A stretch of 64,000 bases of DNA from Myxococcus landrumus (lineage in GTDB: Bacteria; Myxococcota; Myxococcia; Myxococcales; Myxococcaceae), in the NCBI RefSeq assembly GCF_017301635.1, contig NZ_CP071091.1, forward strand, positions 6,584,001 through 6,648,000, read 5' to 3'. Position 1 is the stretch's first letter. Every line of letters starts with the position of its first letter. Positions 18,254 to 26,339 of this stretch are shown piece by piece. Under the pieces are notes generated by a model. It was not told the origin of the DNA, ran no database searches, and saw only the letters and a program-made list of their open reading frames with translations. The position numbers and the translations under genes are program-made.

Positions 18254-20410
18254 TCAGCTCCTCGTCGCCACCGCCGAAGACACCGGCTCGGGCTCCGACT
18301 CCGTCGCGGCCTCCGCCACGGGCTCCGACTCATGCACGACCAGCAGCGAGCCCGGCGCGTCGCGGACGATGCGCTCGCGGTGGAGGCCGAACAGCCGGTC
18401 CTCCAGGCCCCACTGCGCGCCCATGCCCACCACCACCAGGTCGTAGCCGCCCTGGCGGACCTCCTCGAGCGCGGCGTCCTCGGGCGTCTCGCTGCGCACG
18501 ACCTTCAGCCGCACGCCGGGCCCTTCCGTCGAGGGGAACAGCTCCTCCACCTGCGCCCGCGCGTTGTTGCCCTCGCGCGACGTCACATGCAGCACCGTGA
18601 CCTCCGCGCCCGCGTGCTTCATCAGCCGGCGCGCCAGCTTCAGCGCCGCCCGGTCATGCCGGCTGCCGATGAAGGGCACCAGCACGCGCTTCACGTCCGT
18701 GAAGCCCCGGTCCACCAGCACCGCCACGGTGCCGGACGCGGCGCTCATCACCTCGTGCACCGTGCCACCGAGCACCGTCTGGCTGAACAGCGGCTTGTGC
18801 CAGCCCAGCAGCACCAGGTCCGCGCGCTTCGCCTGCGCCGTGCGGCAGATGTCCTGCGCGGGCTCCGTCGACACGAAGGAGAGGGGCCGCACCGCCAACC
18901 CCAGGCTCCCGGCCCGGCCCAAAAGCGGCGCGAGCACGCCGTCGCCCTCCGGCTCCACGTCCGGAGCCAGGGCGTCCGGCTCCGCGCCGCGCAGCGACAC
19001 GCGCTCCGGATGCACCAGGTGCAGGGCGTGGAGCTGCGAGGCGTCGCCCCCCGCGGACAGCGCCTTGGCCAGGCTGGCCATGCCCGGCCCCGCCTGCTGG
19101 TGGGAGATGCACATCAGCATCGAGTAGGGCGGCACCGCGCCTTGCGCGGGCGGAGACTCGAACGTCACCCGGTCCATCGCCAGCTCCTCGGTGGGATAGA
19201 ACCACCGCAAGAGCGGCGTGGTCATGAACGTGGTCACCAGCGCCATCAACACCATCATCGTGAAGAGCGTGGGCGAGATGACGCCCAGGTCCAGCCCCAT
19301 GTTCAGGACGATGAGCTCCATCAACCCGCGCGTGTTCATCAGGACGCCGACGGCCCCCGCCTCGCGCCAGCGCATGCCCGTCATCCGCGCCGCCACCGCG
19401 CTGCCGCCGAACTTGCCCAGACAGGCCAGCAGGATGATGACCGCGCACGTCACCCAGGCCTCGGGCGTGTTGAGCAGGCCAATCTGCGTGCGCAGGCCGC
19501 TGAAGGCGAAGAAGACGGGCAGCAGCAGCACCACCGCCACGTCCTCCAGCTTCTCCGCCAGCGCCTCCGCGAGCCCGCCCTCCTTGGGGATGACGGCGCC
19601 GAAGAGGAAGGCCCCGAAGAGGGCGTGGATGCCGATGAGCTCCGTCGCCCACGCGGACGCGAGCAGGAGCAGCAGCGTGCCGGCCACCACGTTCTGCGTC
19701 AGGCCCTCCCGGCTCGCCACGCGCGCACCGAGCCGCGCGAGGAACGGCCGCACCACCAGCAGCATGAAGACGATGTAGCCCATGGCGAGCAGCGTGGTGA
19801 GCCCCGCGTGCATCAGGTCCGAGGCCCGGACGATGGACACCACGAAGGCGAGCAGGCACCACGCCGTGACGTCATCCACCGCCGCGCACGTAATCGCGAT
19901 GGCCCCCACGCGCGACTGCAACAGCCCCCGCTCCGTGAGGATGCGCGCGAGCACCGGGAACGCGGTGATGCTCATCGACACGCCCATGAAGAGCACGAAC
20001 GAGGAGAAGGGGACGCTCGGGTCCGAGAAGTCCCGGTAGAGCCAGAGCGCCGCCGCCGCCGCGCCCAGCGCGAAGGGCACCACGATGCTCGTGTGGCTGA
20101 TGGCCACCGACGCGTGGCCGCGCCCCTTCAAGAGCCTCGGGTCCAGCTCCAACCCGATGAGGAACATGAACAGCACCAGTCCCACCTGGCTGAGCATGGT
20201 CAGCGCCGGCATCGAGCTGGGCGGGAACAGCGTGTTCATCAGGTCCGGCGCGAGCCACCCCAGGAGAGACGGGCCGAGCACGATGCCCGCCACCACCTCC
20301 GCGATGACCAACGGTTGCCCCAGCCAGCGCGTCCCACGCCCTATCAGCCGAGACACGCCGATGATGACGATGAGCTGCACCAGCAGCAGCGTGAGCGCGT
20401 TGGCGTGCAT
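18254..20410 (-). CDS. CPA2-type cation/proton antiporter with C-terminal UspA domains
   Basis: A 718-residue protein. Residues 1 to about 395 form a 12-13 helix Na+/H+ or K+/H+ exchanger domain of the Kef/CPA2 type; family features include VAGIVLGPSLLG, FLIGLELD and the ion-site region AAVDDVTAW with adjacent Asp residues. Residues about 430-700 hold two UspA-like domains (LMCISHQQAGPGM; ADLVLLGWHK; VKRVLVPFIGSRHD; YDLVVVGMG), the second with a G-x2-G-x9-G(S/T)-like nucleotide site. It lacks the TrkA-N/RCK domain of KefB/KefC, so gating is likely by UspA. ATG 20410 has GGAGGT upstream. The first gene of a two-gene operon with the XRE-EIIA regulator; a perfect palindrome lies 27 bp upstream. 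Confidence 0.9.
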   Translation of the reverse strand: MHANALTLLLVQLIVIIGVSRLIGRGTRWLGQPLVIAEVVAGIVLGPSLLGWLAPDLMNTLFPPSSMPALTMLSQVGLVLFMFLIGLELDPRLLKGRGHASVAISHTSIVVPFALGAAAAALWLYRDFSDPSVPFSSFVLFMGVSMSITAFPVLARILTERGLLQSRVGAIAITCAAVDDVTAWCLLAFVVSIVRASDLMHAGLTTLLAMGYIVFMLLVVRPFLARLGARVASREGLTQNVVAGTLLLLLASAWATELIGIHALFGAFLFGAVIPKEGGLAEALAEKLEDVAVVLLLPVFFAFSGLRTQIGLLNTPEAWVTCAVIILLACLGKFGGSAVAARMTGMRWREAGAVGVLMNTRGLMELIVLNMGLDLGVISPTLFTMMVLMALVTTFMTTPLLRWFYPTEELAMDRVTFESPPAQGAVPPYSMLMCISHQQAGPGMASLAKALSAGGDASQLHALHLVHPERVSLRGAEPDALAPDVEPEGDGVLAPLLGRAGSLGLAVRPLSFVSTEPAQDICRTAQAKRADLVLLGWHKPLFSQTVLGGTVHEVMSAASGTVAVLVDRGFTDVKRVLVPFIGSRHDRAALKLARRLMKHAGAEVTVLHVTSREGNNARAQVEELFPSTEGPGVRLKVVRSETPEDAALEEVRQGGYDLVVVGMGAQWGLEDRLFGLHRERIVRDAPGSLLVVHESEPVAEAATESEPEPVSSAVATRS

Positions 20411-20436
20411 CCTACCTCCGTCGAAGACGTGCGTGT

Positions 20437-20450
20437 TAAGTGGGCACTTA
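20437..20450. promoter_or_regulatory. Perfect palindrome upstream of the antiporter operon (candidate operator)
   Basis: TAAGTG-GG-CACTTA, two perfect 6-bp arms around a 2-bp centre, sits 27-40 bp upstream of the antiporter ATG. It is AT-richer than its surroundings and has the size expected for a dimeric XRE-family operator. The regulator encoded second in the operon is the obvious candidate to bind it; that is inference. Confidence 0.55.
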
Positions 20451-20544
20451 CCAGCCCGCCTCGCGGGGCGTCAAACATCCATTACGCCCGCCTGCCCTCC
20501 CAACCCGTGCCTGTTGTTGGAGACCCGGCAGTGCGGGCGCGTGC

Positions 20545-20913
20545 TCACGCCGCCTGATGTTTGCGAATGGCCTCCAGCAGCGTGTCCACGTCCACCGGTT
20601 TGCGCAGATGTCCACACGCGCCAATCTCCTCGGCCACCTGTCGCGCGTTGGCGGACGCGGAGAAGACCAGCAGCGGAATGTCGCGCCACGCGGGCACCTG
20701 TCGCATGGCGCGCGCGAAGCCCGCGCCGTCCATCACCGGCATCATCATGTCCAGCAGCACCAACCCCGGCAGCTCGCGCGAAGCCCCCAGCACGTCGAGC
20801 GCGTGCTTGCCATTGCTGGCCCCCACCACCTCGTAGCCCGCGTCGCGCAGCACTTCTTCCAGGGCCTCGCGCAGGTCCGCGTCGTCATCCACCACCAGCA
20901 GTGGCCCAGTCAC
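20545..20913 (-). CDS. Single-domain CheY-like response regulator
   Basis: A 122-residue receiver domain with no output domain. GTG 20913 is chosen as start because AGAGGTG lies just upstream and the receiver begins at once (VTGPLLVVDDDAD). All switch residues are present: acidic pair Asp9/Asp10, phosphoacceptor Asp55 in LLDMMMP, Ser/Thr in VFSAS and Lys in LRKPVD. Stand-alone receivers in myxobacteria act in phosphorelays, chemosensory pathways or motility control. No kinase gene is adjacent, so its partner is unknown. Confidence 0.9.
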   Translation of the reverse strand: MTGPLLVVDDDADLREALEEVLRDAGYEVVGASNGKHALDVLGASRELPGLVLLDMMMPVMDGAGFARAMRQVPAWRDIPLLVFSASANARQVAEEIGACGHLRKPVDVDTLLEAIRKHQAA

Positions 20914-21271
20914 GCACGCACCTCTCTCTCTCGCCCACGGCCCGCTCAGCCTACCGCGAGCCCCCCGCCACGATGACGGCCCCCCTCCCCTCGGCGCCGC
21001 GATGTTGAGCACTGGCCACTTGCCTCGCCGGGGCGCTCGGCCGCCGCTTCCATTTGCTGTCACCGACTCCAATCCGTTGACACGGCCCGCGGACGAACGC
21101 CGCACCACCCTGGAGCACGGGTGGCGCGGGGCCAGGTGTCGCGCACGTGTCGCCCGGGAAAATCGCTCGCGCTCGCGAAAATCCACGCGGAGCCGTTCGT
21201 CGTAGTCCGCCCCAGCCGGGTTTCAGGGGGCACCCGGCGCGCTCTTCTCGACCACCTCTTTGGATGGACTC
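20914..21271. other. Divergent intergenic region (358 bp)
   Basis: This lies between the CheY-like gene and the ferritin-like genes. It contains the hairpin at 21215-21238 and two GAAAATC copies (about 21158 and 21175). TTGACA at 21077-21082 resembles a -35 box, but I see no -10 at 16-18 bp. No gene found. Confidence 0.5.
21215..21238 (+). promoter_or_regulatory. Hairpin or operator upstream of the ferritin-like operon
   Basis: GCCGGGT (21215-21221) and ACCCGGC (21232-21238) are perfect 7-bp arms around a 10-nt loop, ending 33 nt before the first ferritin-like ATG. In the 5' leader this could be an RNA hairpin; in DNA it could be an operator. No known regulator motif is recognised. Confidence 0.35.
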
Positions 21272-21964
21272 ATGACCGAAGCACTCTCCCGCCGGGCCGC
21301 GCTGCGGACCGCCGCGGGCCTGGGGCTGACGGCGGGCCTGCTCACACGCGGCTCACCGGCTCACGCCCAGTTCGCACCGACGGACGTGGACGCACTCAAG
21401 TCGCTGCTCATCGCCGAACGCAACGCCATCAAGACGTACCAGGCGGGCATCGCCGTGCTCGACGCCGCCGCCAGCACCGACCCGCTGCTGCGCTTCCGGG
21501 GCATCATCACGGCCATCGCCCGCCACTTCATGGCGCAGCACTCGGACCACGCCGCGAAGCTGTCGCTGTTCATCACCCGGCAGGGCGGCGTCGACGACGT
21601 GGGGGACGGCGAGGCACAGGTCCCCTCGGACTTCGTGCCGAGCATCCAGAACGTCCTCGACCTGGCCACCAACGCGGAGAAGGCCGCCGCCATCGGCTAC
21701 ACCGACGCGCAGCAGCACCTCAACGCGGCGGACAACGCGGACCTCGCCGCCGCCATCGGCGCGGTGGAGTCGCAGCACTTCGTCGTCCTCCACCTGGCGG
21801 CCCGGGGCTTCGTCACGCCCGCCGCGTCCACCGCCCACCAGCCCGCGGACGCGCTCACGTCCGTGGCCGCTCAGTTCGTCCCCACCAGCTTCGCCCTCAC
21901 CGTCGATGGCTCGCCCGGGCTCGACGACGAAACCCTCCTGCCTTTCTACGACGTGACGAAGTGA
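21272..21964 (+). CDS. Tat-exported ferritin-like domain protein (first copy)
   Basis: A 230-residue protein. ATG 21272 gives a twin-arginine signal (SRRAALRTAAGLGLTAGLL, cut near AHAQ), so the protein is exported folded, as expected for a metalloprotein. The mature part is a four-helix bundle of the ferritin-like/desiccation-related type: ERNAIKTYQAGI, RHFMAQHSDHAAKL, NAEKAAAIGYTDA and VESQHFVVLHLAARGF supply Glu/His residues in the helical positions used for a di-iron site. The next gene encodes a second ferritin-like protein and its ATG overlaps this stop by 1 nt, so the two are translated together and could form a hetero-oligomer. Function (metal storage, oxidative or desiccation protection) is inferred. 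Confidence 0.8.
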   Translation: MTEALSRRAALRTAAGLGLTAGLLTRGSPAHAQFAPTDVDALKSLLIAERNAIKTYQAGIAVLDAAASTDPLLRFRGIITAIARHFMAQHSDHAAKLSLFITRQGGVDDVGDGEAQVPSDFVPSIQNVLDLATNAEKAAAIGYTDAQQHLNAADNADLAAAIGAVESQHFVVLHLAARGFVTPAASTAHQPADALTSVAAQFVPTSFALTVDGSPGLDDETLLPFYDVTK

Positions 21965-22701
21965 TGGAGACCACACTCATGCCCCCCCCTCTTCCGTCCG
22001 ACGAGCGGCTGGAGCGCCGCCAGTTCCTCCAGGGGCTCGCCGCCATGGCCACCACGGCCGCGCTGTCGGGCTGCGCGAACCGCGAGGAGTCGTCCCTTCC
22101 GCATGGCAGCGCCATCGACCGGGCCCGCGAGGCCAGCGCCCTCAACACGCTGCTGGCGCTCGAGTACTCGCTCATCGACGGCTACCACCAGGGCATCACC
22201 CTGCTCACCGCCGCGCATGAAGACTCTTCGCTGCCGCAGCCGGAGCGGGACCTGGCGGGGCTCGCGCTCGCCGTCGCCCAGGCGTTCCTGGAGGACCATG
22301 AGGCCCACGCGGCCCTGCTCTCGGAGATGCTGACGAACCTGGGCGCCACGCCCCTGCGCCCGGACGAGGCGCCCTTCATCCCTCCGCCCCAGTTCAAGCC
22401 CTCCGTCGGCAACGCCCTCAAGCTGGCCGCCAACGAGGAGCGCCGCGCCACCTTCGGCTACAACCGCGTGGTCCAGGGCCTCAACACGCAGCGCACCCGC
22501 TTCGGCCTCGCCTCCATCGAAGGCGTCCAGGCGCAGCACTTCATGGTGCTCAAGGCCCTCATCGACTCACTGGTGGACACGACCTCCACCTTCGACGCGC
22601 AACAGGCCGTGCCCGCGCCCTTCGTCTCCTCCACCGTGAGCCTGGGAGGCGGCAGCGGGCTCCAGGATGTGCCCGACCTCGCCGTGAACAACCCGGGCTG
22701 A
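21964..22701 (+). CDS. Tat-exported ferritin-like lipoprotein (second copy)
   Basis: A 245-residue protein whose ATG overlaps the stop of the preceding gene (TGATG). The N-terminus combines a twin-arginine motif (ERRQFLQGLAAMATTA) with a lipobox (ALSGC), predicting a Tat-exported lipoprotein. The rest is a four-helix ferritin-like fold with ligand-like Glu/His positions: ALEYSLIDGYHQGI, FLEDHEAHAALL, NEERRATFGYNRVV and VQAQHFMVLKALID. It resembles its neighbour throughout, indicating an old duplication, but only this copy is lipid-anchored. The two probably act together at the envelope. Confidence 0.8.
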   Translation: METTLMPPPLPSDERLERRQFLQGLAAMATTAALSGCANREESSLPHGSAIDRAREASALNTLLALEYSLIDGYHQGITLLTAAHEDSSLPQPERDLAGLALAVAQAFLEDHEAHAALLSEMLTNLGATPLRPDEAPFIPPPQFKPSVGNALKLAANEERRATFGYNRVVQGLNTQRTRFGLASIEGVQAQHFMVLKALIDSLVDTTSTFDAQQAVPAPFVSSTVSLGGGSGLQDVPDLAVNNPG

Positions 22702-22716
22702 CGGCCTTTCAACAGC

Positions 22717-22742
22717 CGCGGCGGGCCCTCCCTCCCGCCGCG
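22717..22742. terminator. GC-rich stem-loop between convergent genes
   Basis: CGCGGCGGG (22717-22725) and CCCGCCGCG (22734-22742) form a perfect 9-bp stem with an 8-nt loop, filling most of the 45-bp gap between the ferritin-like operon and the TIGR02265 gene. It is a likely bidirectional terminator without T-tract. Confidence 0.6.
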
Positions 22743-22746
22743 TCTA

Positions 22747-23355
22747 CTACCGCCAGGACATCTCGTACTCGCTCTCCAATAACGCCACCTGCCGGCCCCG
22801 CACCCTCACGTCCCGAGCCCCCACCGACTCCAGCGCGCCCCGCAGCACCCCCACGTGGTACACGGCCGGCATGAAGTCCCGCCGCATCACGAAGCGCACG
22901 CTGCGCTCCCCCGTCCACAGCGGGTAGCGCTCGCCGTAGCTCACCGCCATGCGGTACGCGTCGCCCATCGCCTCCACCAGCGTCCGGGGACTGCCCATCG
23001 TCTCCGCCAGCAGCTCGCGGCCGAAGAGCGAGGACAGGAAGTCCACCGACGCCTGCGAGCCCATGCGCAGCAGCACCTCGTCGAAGCCTCGCGAGCCCGG
23101 CCCCAGCAACCGCGCCGCCGTGGACACCATCCGCAGGTAGCGCGACACCGGGTACAGGTGGAAGGGGTTGATTTCCCACACCCCCGCCACGCCCTTGCAC
23201 CGCGCCACGGCGCCTTCTCCACCCAGGCACGCGATGACGTGCAGCGCGCCCTGGAAGAACATGCCCCGGGCCTGGTCATCCTCCGTCGCCGCCAACCGCC
23301 GCTGCTCCAGCTCCCACGCCGCGCCACCGCCGCTGACTTCCGTGCTCACGTACAT
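22747..23355 (-). CDS. TIGR02265/DUF2378-family protein (myxobacterial)
   Basis: A 202-residue protein with the pattern of the Myxococcales-enriched TIGR02265 family: ARGMFFQGAL near residue 29-38, the LYPVSRYLRMVSTAARLL region, then DFLSSLFGRELLAE, VSYGERYPLWTGERSV, RDFMPAVYHVGVL and a C-terminal LLESEYEMSW. These proteins occur as large paralogous sets in myxobacteria and their role is unknown. Start ATG 23355 has a GGGGAG site upstream. No close operon partner; it converges with the ferritin-like operon. Confidence 0.8.
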   Translation of the reverse strand: MYVSTEVSGGGAAWELEQRRLAATEDDQARGMFFQGALHVIACLGGEGAVARCKGVAGVWEINPFHLYPVSRYLRMVSTAARLLGPGSRGFDEVLLRMGSQASVDFLSSLFGRELLAETMGSPRTLVEAMGDAYRMAVSYGERYPLWTGERSVRFVMRRDFMPAVYHVGVLRGALESVGARDVRVRGRQVALLESEYEMSWR

Positions 23356-23612
23356 GGTCGTCTCCCCGAGGGGACTCGCGCTGCATCGGCCCAGGGGACA
23401 CTTCCAGCCCTCTTCGCGTTTTTCAGAGATAGCTGGACTCCCCCCGCTTCCTAGTTGCCAACCCTCTCATATTTTTCCACCCTTGTCGAAGGGTTCGAGC
23501 CGACCCCGAAAAGAGGGCAAGGCATCGTTCAGCATCCGAAACCCTTGGATTCCGGACACTTTTCTCCCGAGGGACGTGCCTCGGGAGGAGGGGGCATCCT
23601 GGGTGCGGGGTG

Positions 23613-24773
23613 CTAGCGGGAGGTGAGGGAAGACTCGGCGGCGGAGAGGCCCGCACCGGGCTGGAACCGGTGGCCGGAGGCGAGAAGCGCCCGCTCCACG
23701 GCCCCCACGGTGGCCAGCAGGTCCGCGGGGCCCACGCGGTTCATGTGGCCCACGCGGAAGTAGCGCGCCTTGAGGTCCGGGTGGAGCCCGCCGGCCACCA
23801 CCACGCCCTCCCCCTTCACGCGCCCCACCAGCGACGCGTCCACGCCCTCCGGGTAGTAGACGGCGCTCAGCGTGTTCGCCGTCACGGCCTCGGACACCGG
23901 CAGCATGCGCAAGCCGAGCGCGGCCCACGCGGCGCGGAAGGCCCGGGCCATGCGCTGGTGGCGGGCGAAGCGGGCCTCCAGTCCCTCGGCGAGAATCAGC
24001 CCCAGGCTCACGTCCAGCGCGTGGACCAGGTTGACGGGGGGCGTGGCGAAGTACGCGGGCTTGCCCGCCTCATAGGCCTCCATGATGGGGAGCCACTCCG
24101 CGAAGTCGCAGTACACGCTGGCCACCGGCGTGCGCCGGTTGCGCCACACCTCCATCGCCCGAGGCCCCACGGTGAGCAGCGCCAACCCCGGCGGCACGCC
24201 CACCGCCTTCTGGCTGGCCGTCAGGTACACGTCCGCGCCCCACGCGTCCTGGTGGAACACCTCGCCCGCGGTGGCGCACACGCCATCCACCACCGACAGC
24301 GCGCCGAACTCGCGCGCCATGCGCGACAGCCCCTCCACCGGGGCCAGCACGCCGGTGGACGTGTCCACGTGCGTGACGGTCATCACCTTGAAGCCGCCGC
24401 GCTCCAGGTGGCCCTTCACCTCCTCGACGGACGGCGCGTCCCCCGGCGCGGCGCGCACGTGCGTCACCTTCGCGCCATGGCGCTCCAGGATTTTCGCCAT
24501 CCGGTCGCTGAAGTAACCCGTGTTCACCACCAGGGCGGCGTCACCGGGTTCGATGAGGTTGGCCACGGCCAGCTCCATGGCCAGTGTGCCGGAGCCGGAG
24601 ATGACGAAGGGCTGCGCGCCGGGGGCGAGGCTCACCTCGCGCAGGCGCTTGAGGGCCCGACCGAAGAGGGCGATGAAGGCGGGGTCCGTATGGCCAAGCG
24701 TGGGGGCCCCCAGCGCTTGCAGCACCTCCTGCTCGAACTCCACGGGCCCCGGAATCATCAGCAGGTCTCTCAC
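23613..24773 (-). CDS. Class V PLP-dependent aminotransferase (alanine-glyoxylate aminotransferase-like)
   Basis: A 386-residue enzyme. GTG 24773 is preferred because the protein then begins VRDLLMIPGPVEFEQEVL, the family N-terminus (xMIPGPtxxxxxVL). Recognisable motifs: GHTDPAF, SGSGTLAMELAVANL (cofactor phosphate binding), VDTSTGVLAPVEGL, VVDGVCATAGE with the Asp that contacts the pyridine N, and TASQKAVGVPPGLAL with the Schiff-base Lys. The group includes alanine-glyoxylate, serine-pyruvate and serine-glyoxylate transaminases; the exact amino donor is not decided by sequence alone. It is 160 bp downstream of the M20 peptidase gene and may be co-transcribed with it. Confidence 0.9.
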   Translation of the reverse strand: MRDLLMIPGPVEFEQEVLQALGAPTLGHTDPAFIALFGRALKRLREVSLAPGAQPFVISGSGTLAMELAVANLIEPGDAALVVNTGYFSDRMAKILERHGAKVTHVRAAPGDAPSVEEVKGHLERGGFKVMTVTHVDTSTGVLAPVEGLSRMAREFGALSVVDGVCATAGEVFHQDAWGADVYLTASQKAVGVPPGLALLTVGPRAMEVWRNRRTPVASVYCDFAEWLPIMEAYEAGKPAYFATPPVNLVHALDVSLGLILAEGLEARFARHQRMARAFRAAWAALGLRMLPVSEAVTANTLSAVYYPEGVDASLVGRVKGEGVVVAGGLHPDLKARYFRVGHMNRVGPADLLATVGAVERALLASGHRFQPGAGLSAAESSLTSR

Positions 24774-24932
24774 GGCGTCACCGCTCCTCGCATGGCTCGG
24801 GCCCGGCGTGGGCCTCGAGCACCTCATGCGTCACGCCGGGCACTGTACCTCCTCGGGGGACCTCACCAAGACACGCGAGGCGAGCCCGTCGACCGGCTCA
24901 CAGCGGGAGTCCCTGGAGGCTCACCGTCGAAC

Positions 24933-26228
24933 TCACAGCCGTTCGAGCAGTTCACGCAGGATGGAGAAGCCCTGACGGAAATCCCCCAGATGGGCCTGCT
25001 CGTTGGGCGCGTGGTAGTACTTCATCTCTCCGAAGCCGGTGATTTGAACGTCGCAGCCCTGACGTTGCAGGTCCCTCACCAGCGGCAGCGAGCCGGTGAG
25101 CGAGAAGGGCTGCGCGTCCAGGCCCCGCACGGCCTTCATCGCGTCCTTCAGCGCGTGGAGTCCGGGAGAGTCCAGGCGGCAGGCGATGCCCTCCGTGCCG
25201 GAGCCCTGGAAGTGGAAGGACAGCGTGCCGCGCTTTCCGTCGGCCGTGCGGGTGCGAGGGAAGCCCGCGGGCACGTCGCCGCGCTCCAGCCGCGCGTCCA
25301 ACTCCTTCATGAACTCCTCGGTGGCCCGCCGCACCTCGGCCAGGTCGTGGAAGGGCGTCAGGCGCAGGTCGCCGCGCAGGGTGACGTCCGCGGGAATCTT
25401 CGTCTCCTTCGCGTTCGCGGCCTCGACGACGGTGGCCTTGAGGCTGGAGGAGGCCAAAAAGCCCCAGCGCTTCTCGTCCTCGGAGGGCGGGTAGCGCGCG
25501 TGGAACCAGCGCGCCAGCTCCAGCGACGCGGCCATGCCCAGCTCCAGCGCGTTGACGCAGTTCTGCGGCATGCCCGAGTGCCCGCCGACGCCGGTGACTT
25601 TCAGCTCCCACAGGCTGATGCCCGCGGTGCCCAGCGTGGGGCCGAAGTTGGCGCTGTCCAGCCAGTACACCGGCTGCCCGGAGAGGTCCTTCAGCCGCCC
25701 CTGCTCCGCGACGTAGCCCAGGCCCAGTCCCGGCAGGTCGGAGGACTCTTCATTGGCGATGAGCACCACCTTCAGCGTGCGGCGCGGGCGCGTGCCCGTC
25801 TCCGCCAGCTGCGCCAGCAGGTCCGTCGCCACCGCGACATGGCCCAGGCAGTCGGTGACGCCGCGCCCGTAGAGCAGCCCGTCCGGGCCCTCCCACAGCG
25901 TGAAGGGGTCGTGCTCCCAGCCCTCGGCCTGCCGGTCCGCGGGGACGACGTCGAAGTGCGCGCCGACGAAGCCCACCGCGCCATCTCCCGTGCCCTTCAC
26001 GGTGAGCACCAGGCTGGGGCGGGACTCATTGCCCGGCGAGGCCAGGGACTCCGCGTGGATGAAGCCGCTGGCGATGTGCGGCGCCAGCGTGTCCAGCACC
26101 ACCTGGGCGGCGAGCCGTTCCTGGGGCACCAGGCCCGCGGAGGGGTTGTTCTGCAGCTTGGGCGTGAGGGCGATGAGGCGCCGGAGCACGTCCAGGAATC
26201 GGTCTTCACGCAGGGAGAGCGCGGTCAT
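24933..26228 (-). CDS. M20-family metallopeptidase / deacylase
   Basis: A 431-residue enzyme of the ArgE/DapE/carboxypeptidase G2 group. Metal-binding residues are visible in order: His in GAHFDVVP (about 90), bridging Asp in GRGVTDCLGH (about 125), the catalytic Glu pair in NEESSD (about 160), Asp in YWLDSANFG (about 190) and His in YYHAPNEQAH near the C-terminus. The dimerisation lid domain lies between about 205 and 330 (VGGHSGMPQNCVNALE). The family hydrolyses N-acyl amino acids or dipeptides. The ornithine/diaminopimelate subtype is not clear; the divergence suggests a peptidase or acyl-amino-acid hydrolase. Confidence 0.87.
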   Translation of the reverse strand: MTALSLREDRFLDVLRRLIALTPKLQNNPSAGLVPQERLAAQVVLDTLAPHIASGFIHAESLASPGNESRPSLVLTVKGTGDGAVGFVGAHFDVVPADRQAEGWEHDPFTLWEGPDGLLYGRGVTDCLGHVAVATDLLAQLAETGTRPRRTLKVVLIANEESSDLPGLGLGYVAEQGRLKDLSGQPVYWLDSANFGPTLGTAGISLWELKVTGVGGHSGMPQNCVNALELGMAASLELARWFHARYPPSEDEKRWGFLASSSLKATVVEAANAKETKIPADVTLRGDLRLTPFHDLAEVRRATEEFMKELDARLERGDVPAGFPRTRTADGKRGTLSFHFQGSGTEGIACRLDSPGLHALKDAMKAVRGLDAQPFSLTGSLPLVRDLQRQGCDVQITGFGEMKYYHAPNEQAHLGDFRQGFSILRELLERL

Positions 26229-26339
26229 GGGCGCGCGATTGGAGCCCAGGTTCCCCTGGCGCGGTACTCAAAAACGACAACGCCGGGGCGTGAGGAGCGC
26301 CCCGGCGTCGGGTCCATCAAGAAGTCACCGCTTCGGGCT

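Noticed and set aside
21077-21082. TTGACA resembling a -35 element upstream of the ferritin-like operon
   Set aside because: No TATAAT-like hexamer at 16-18 bp downstream.
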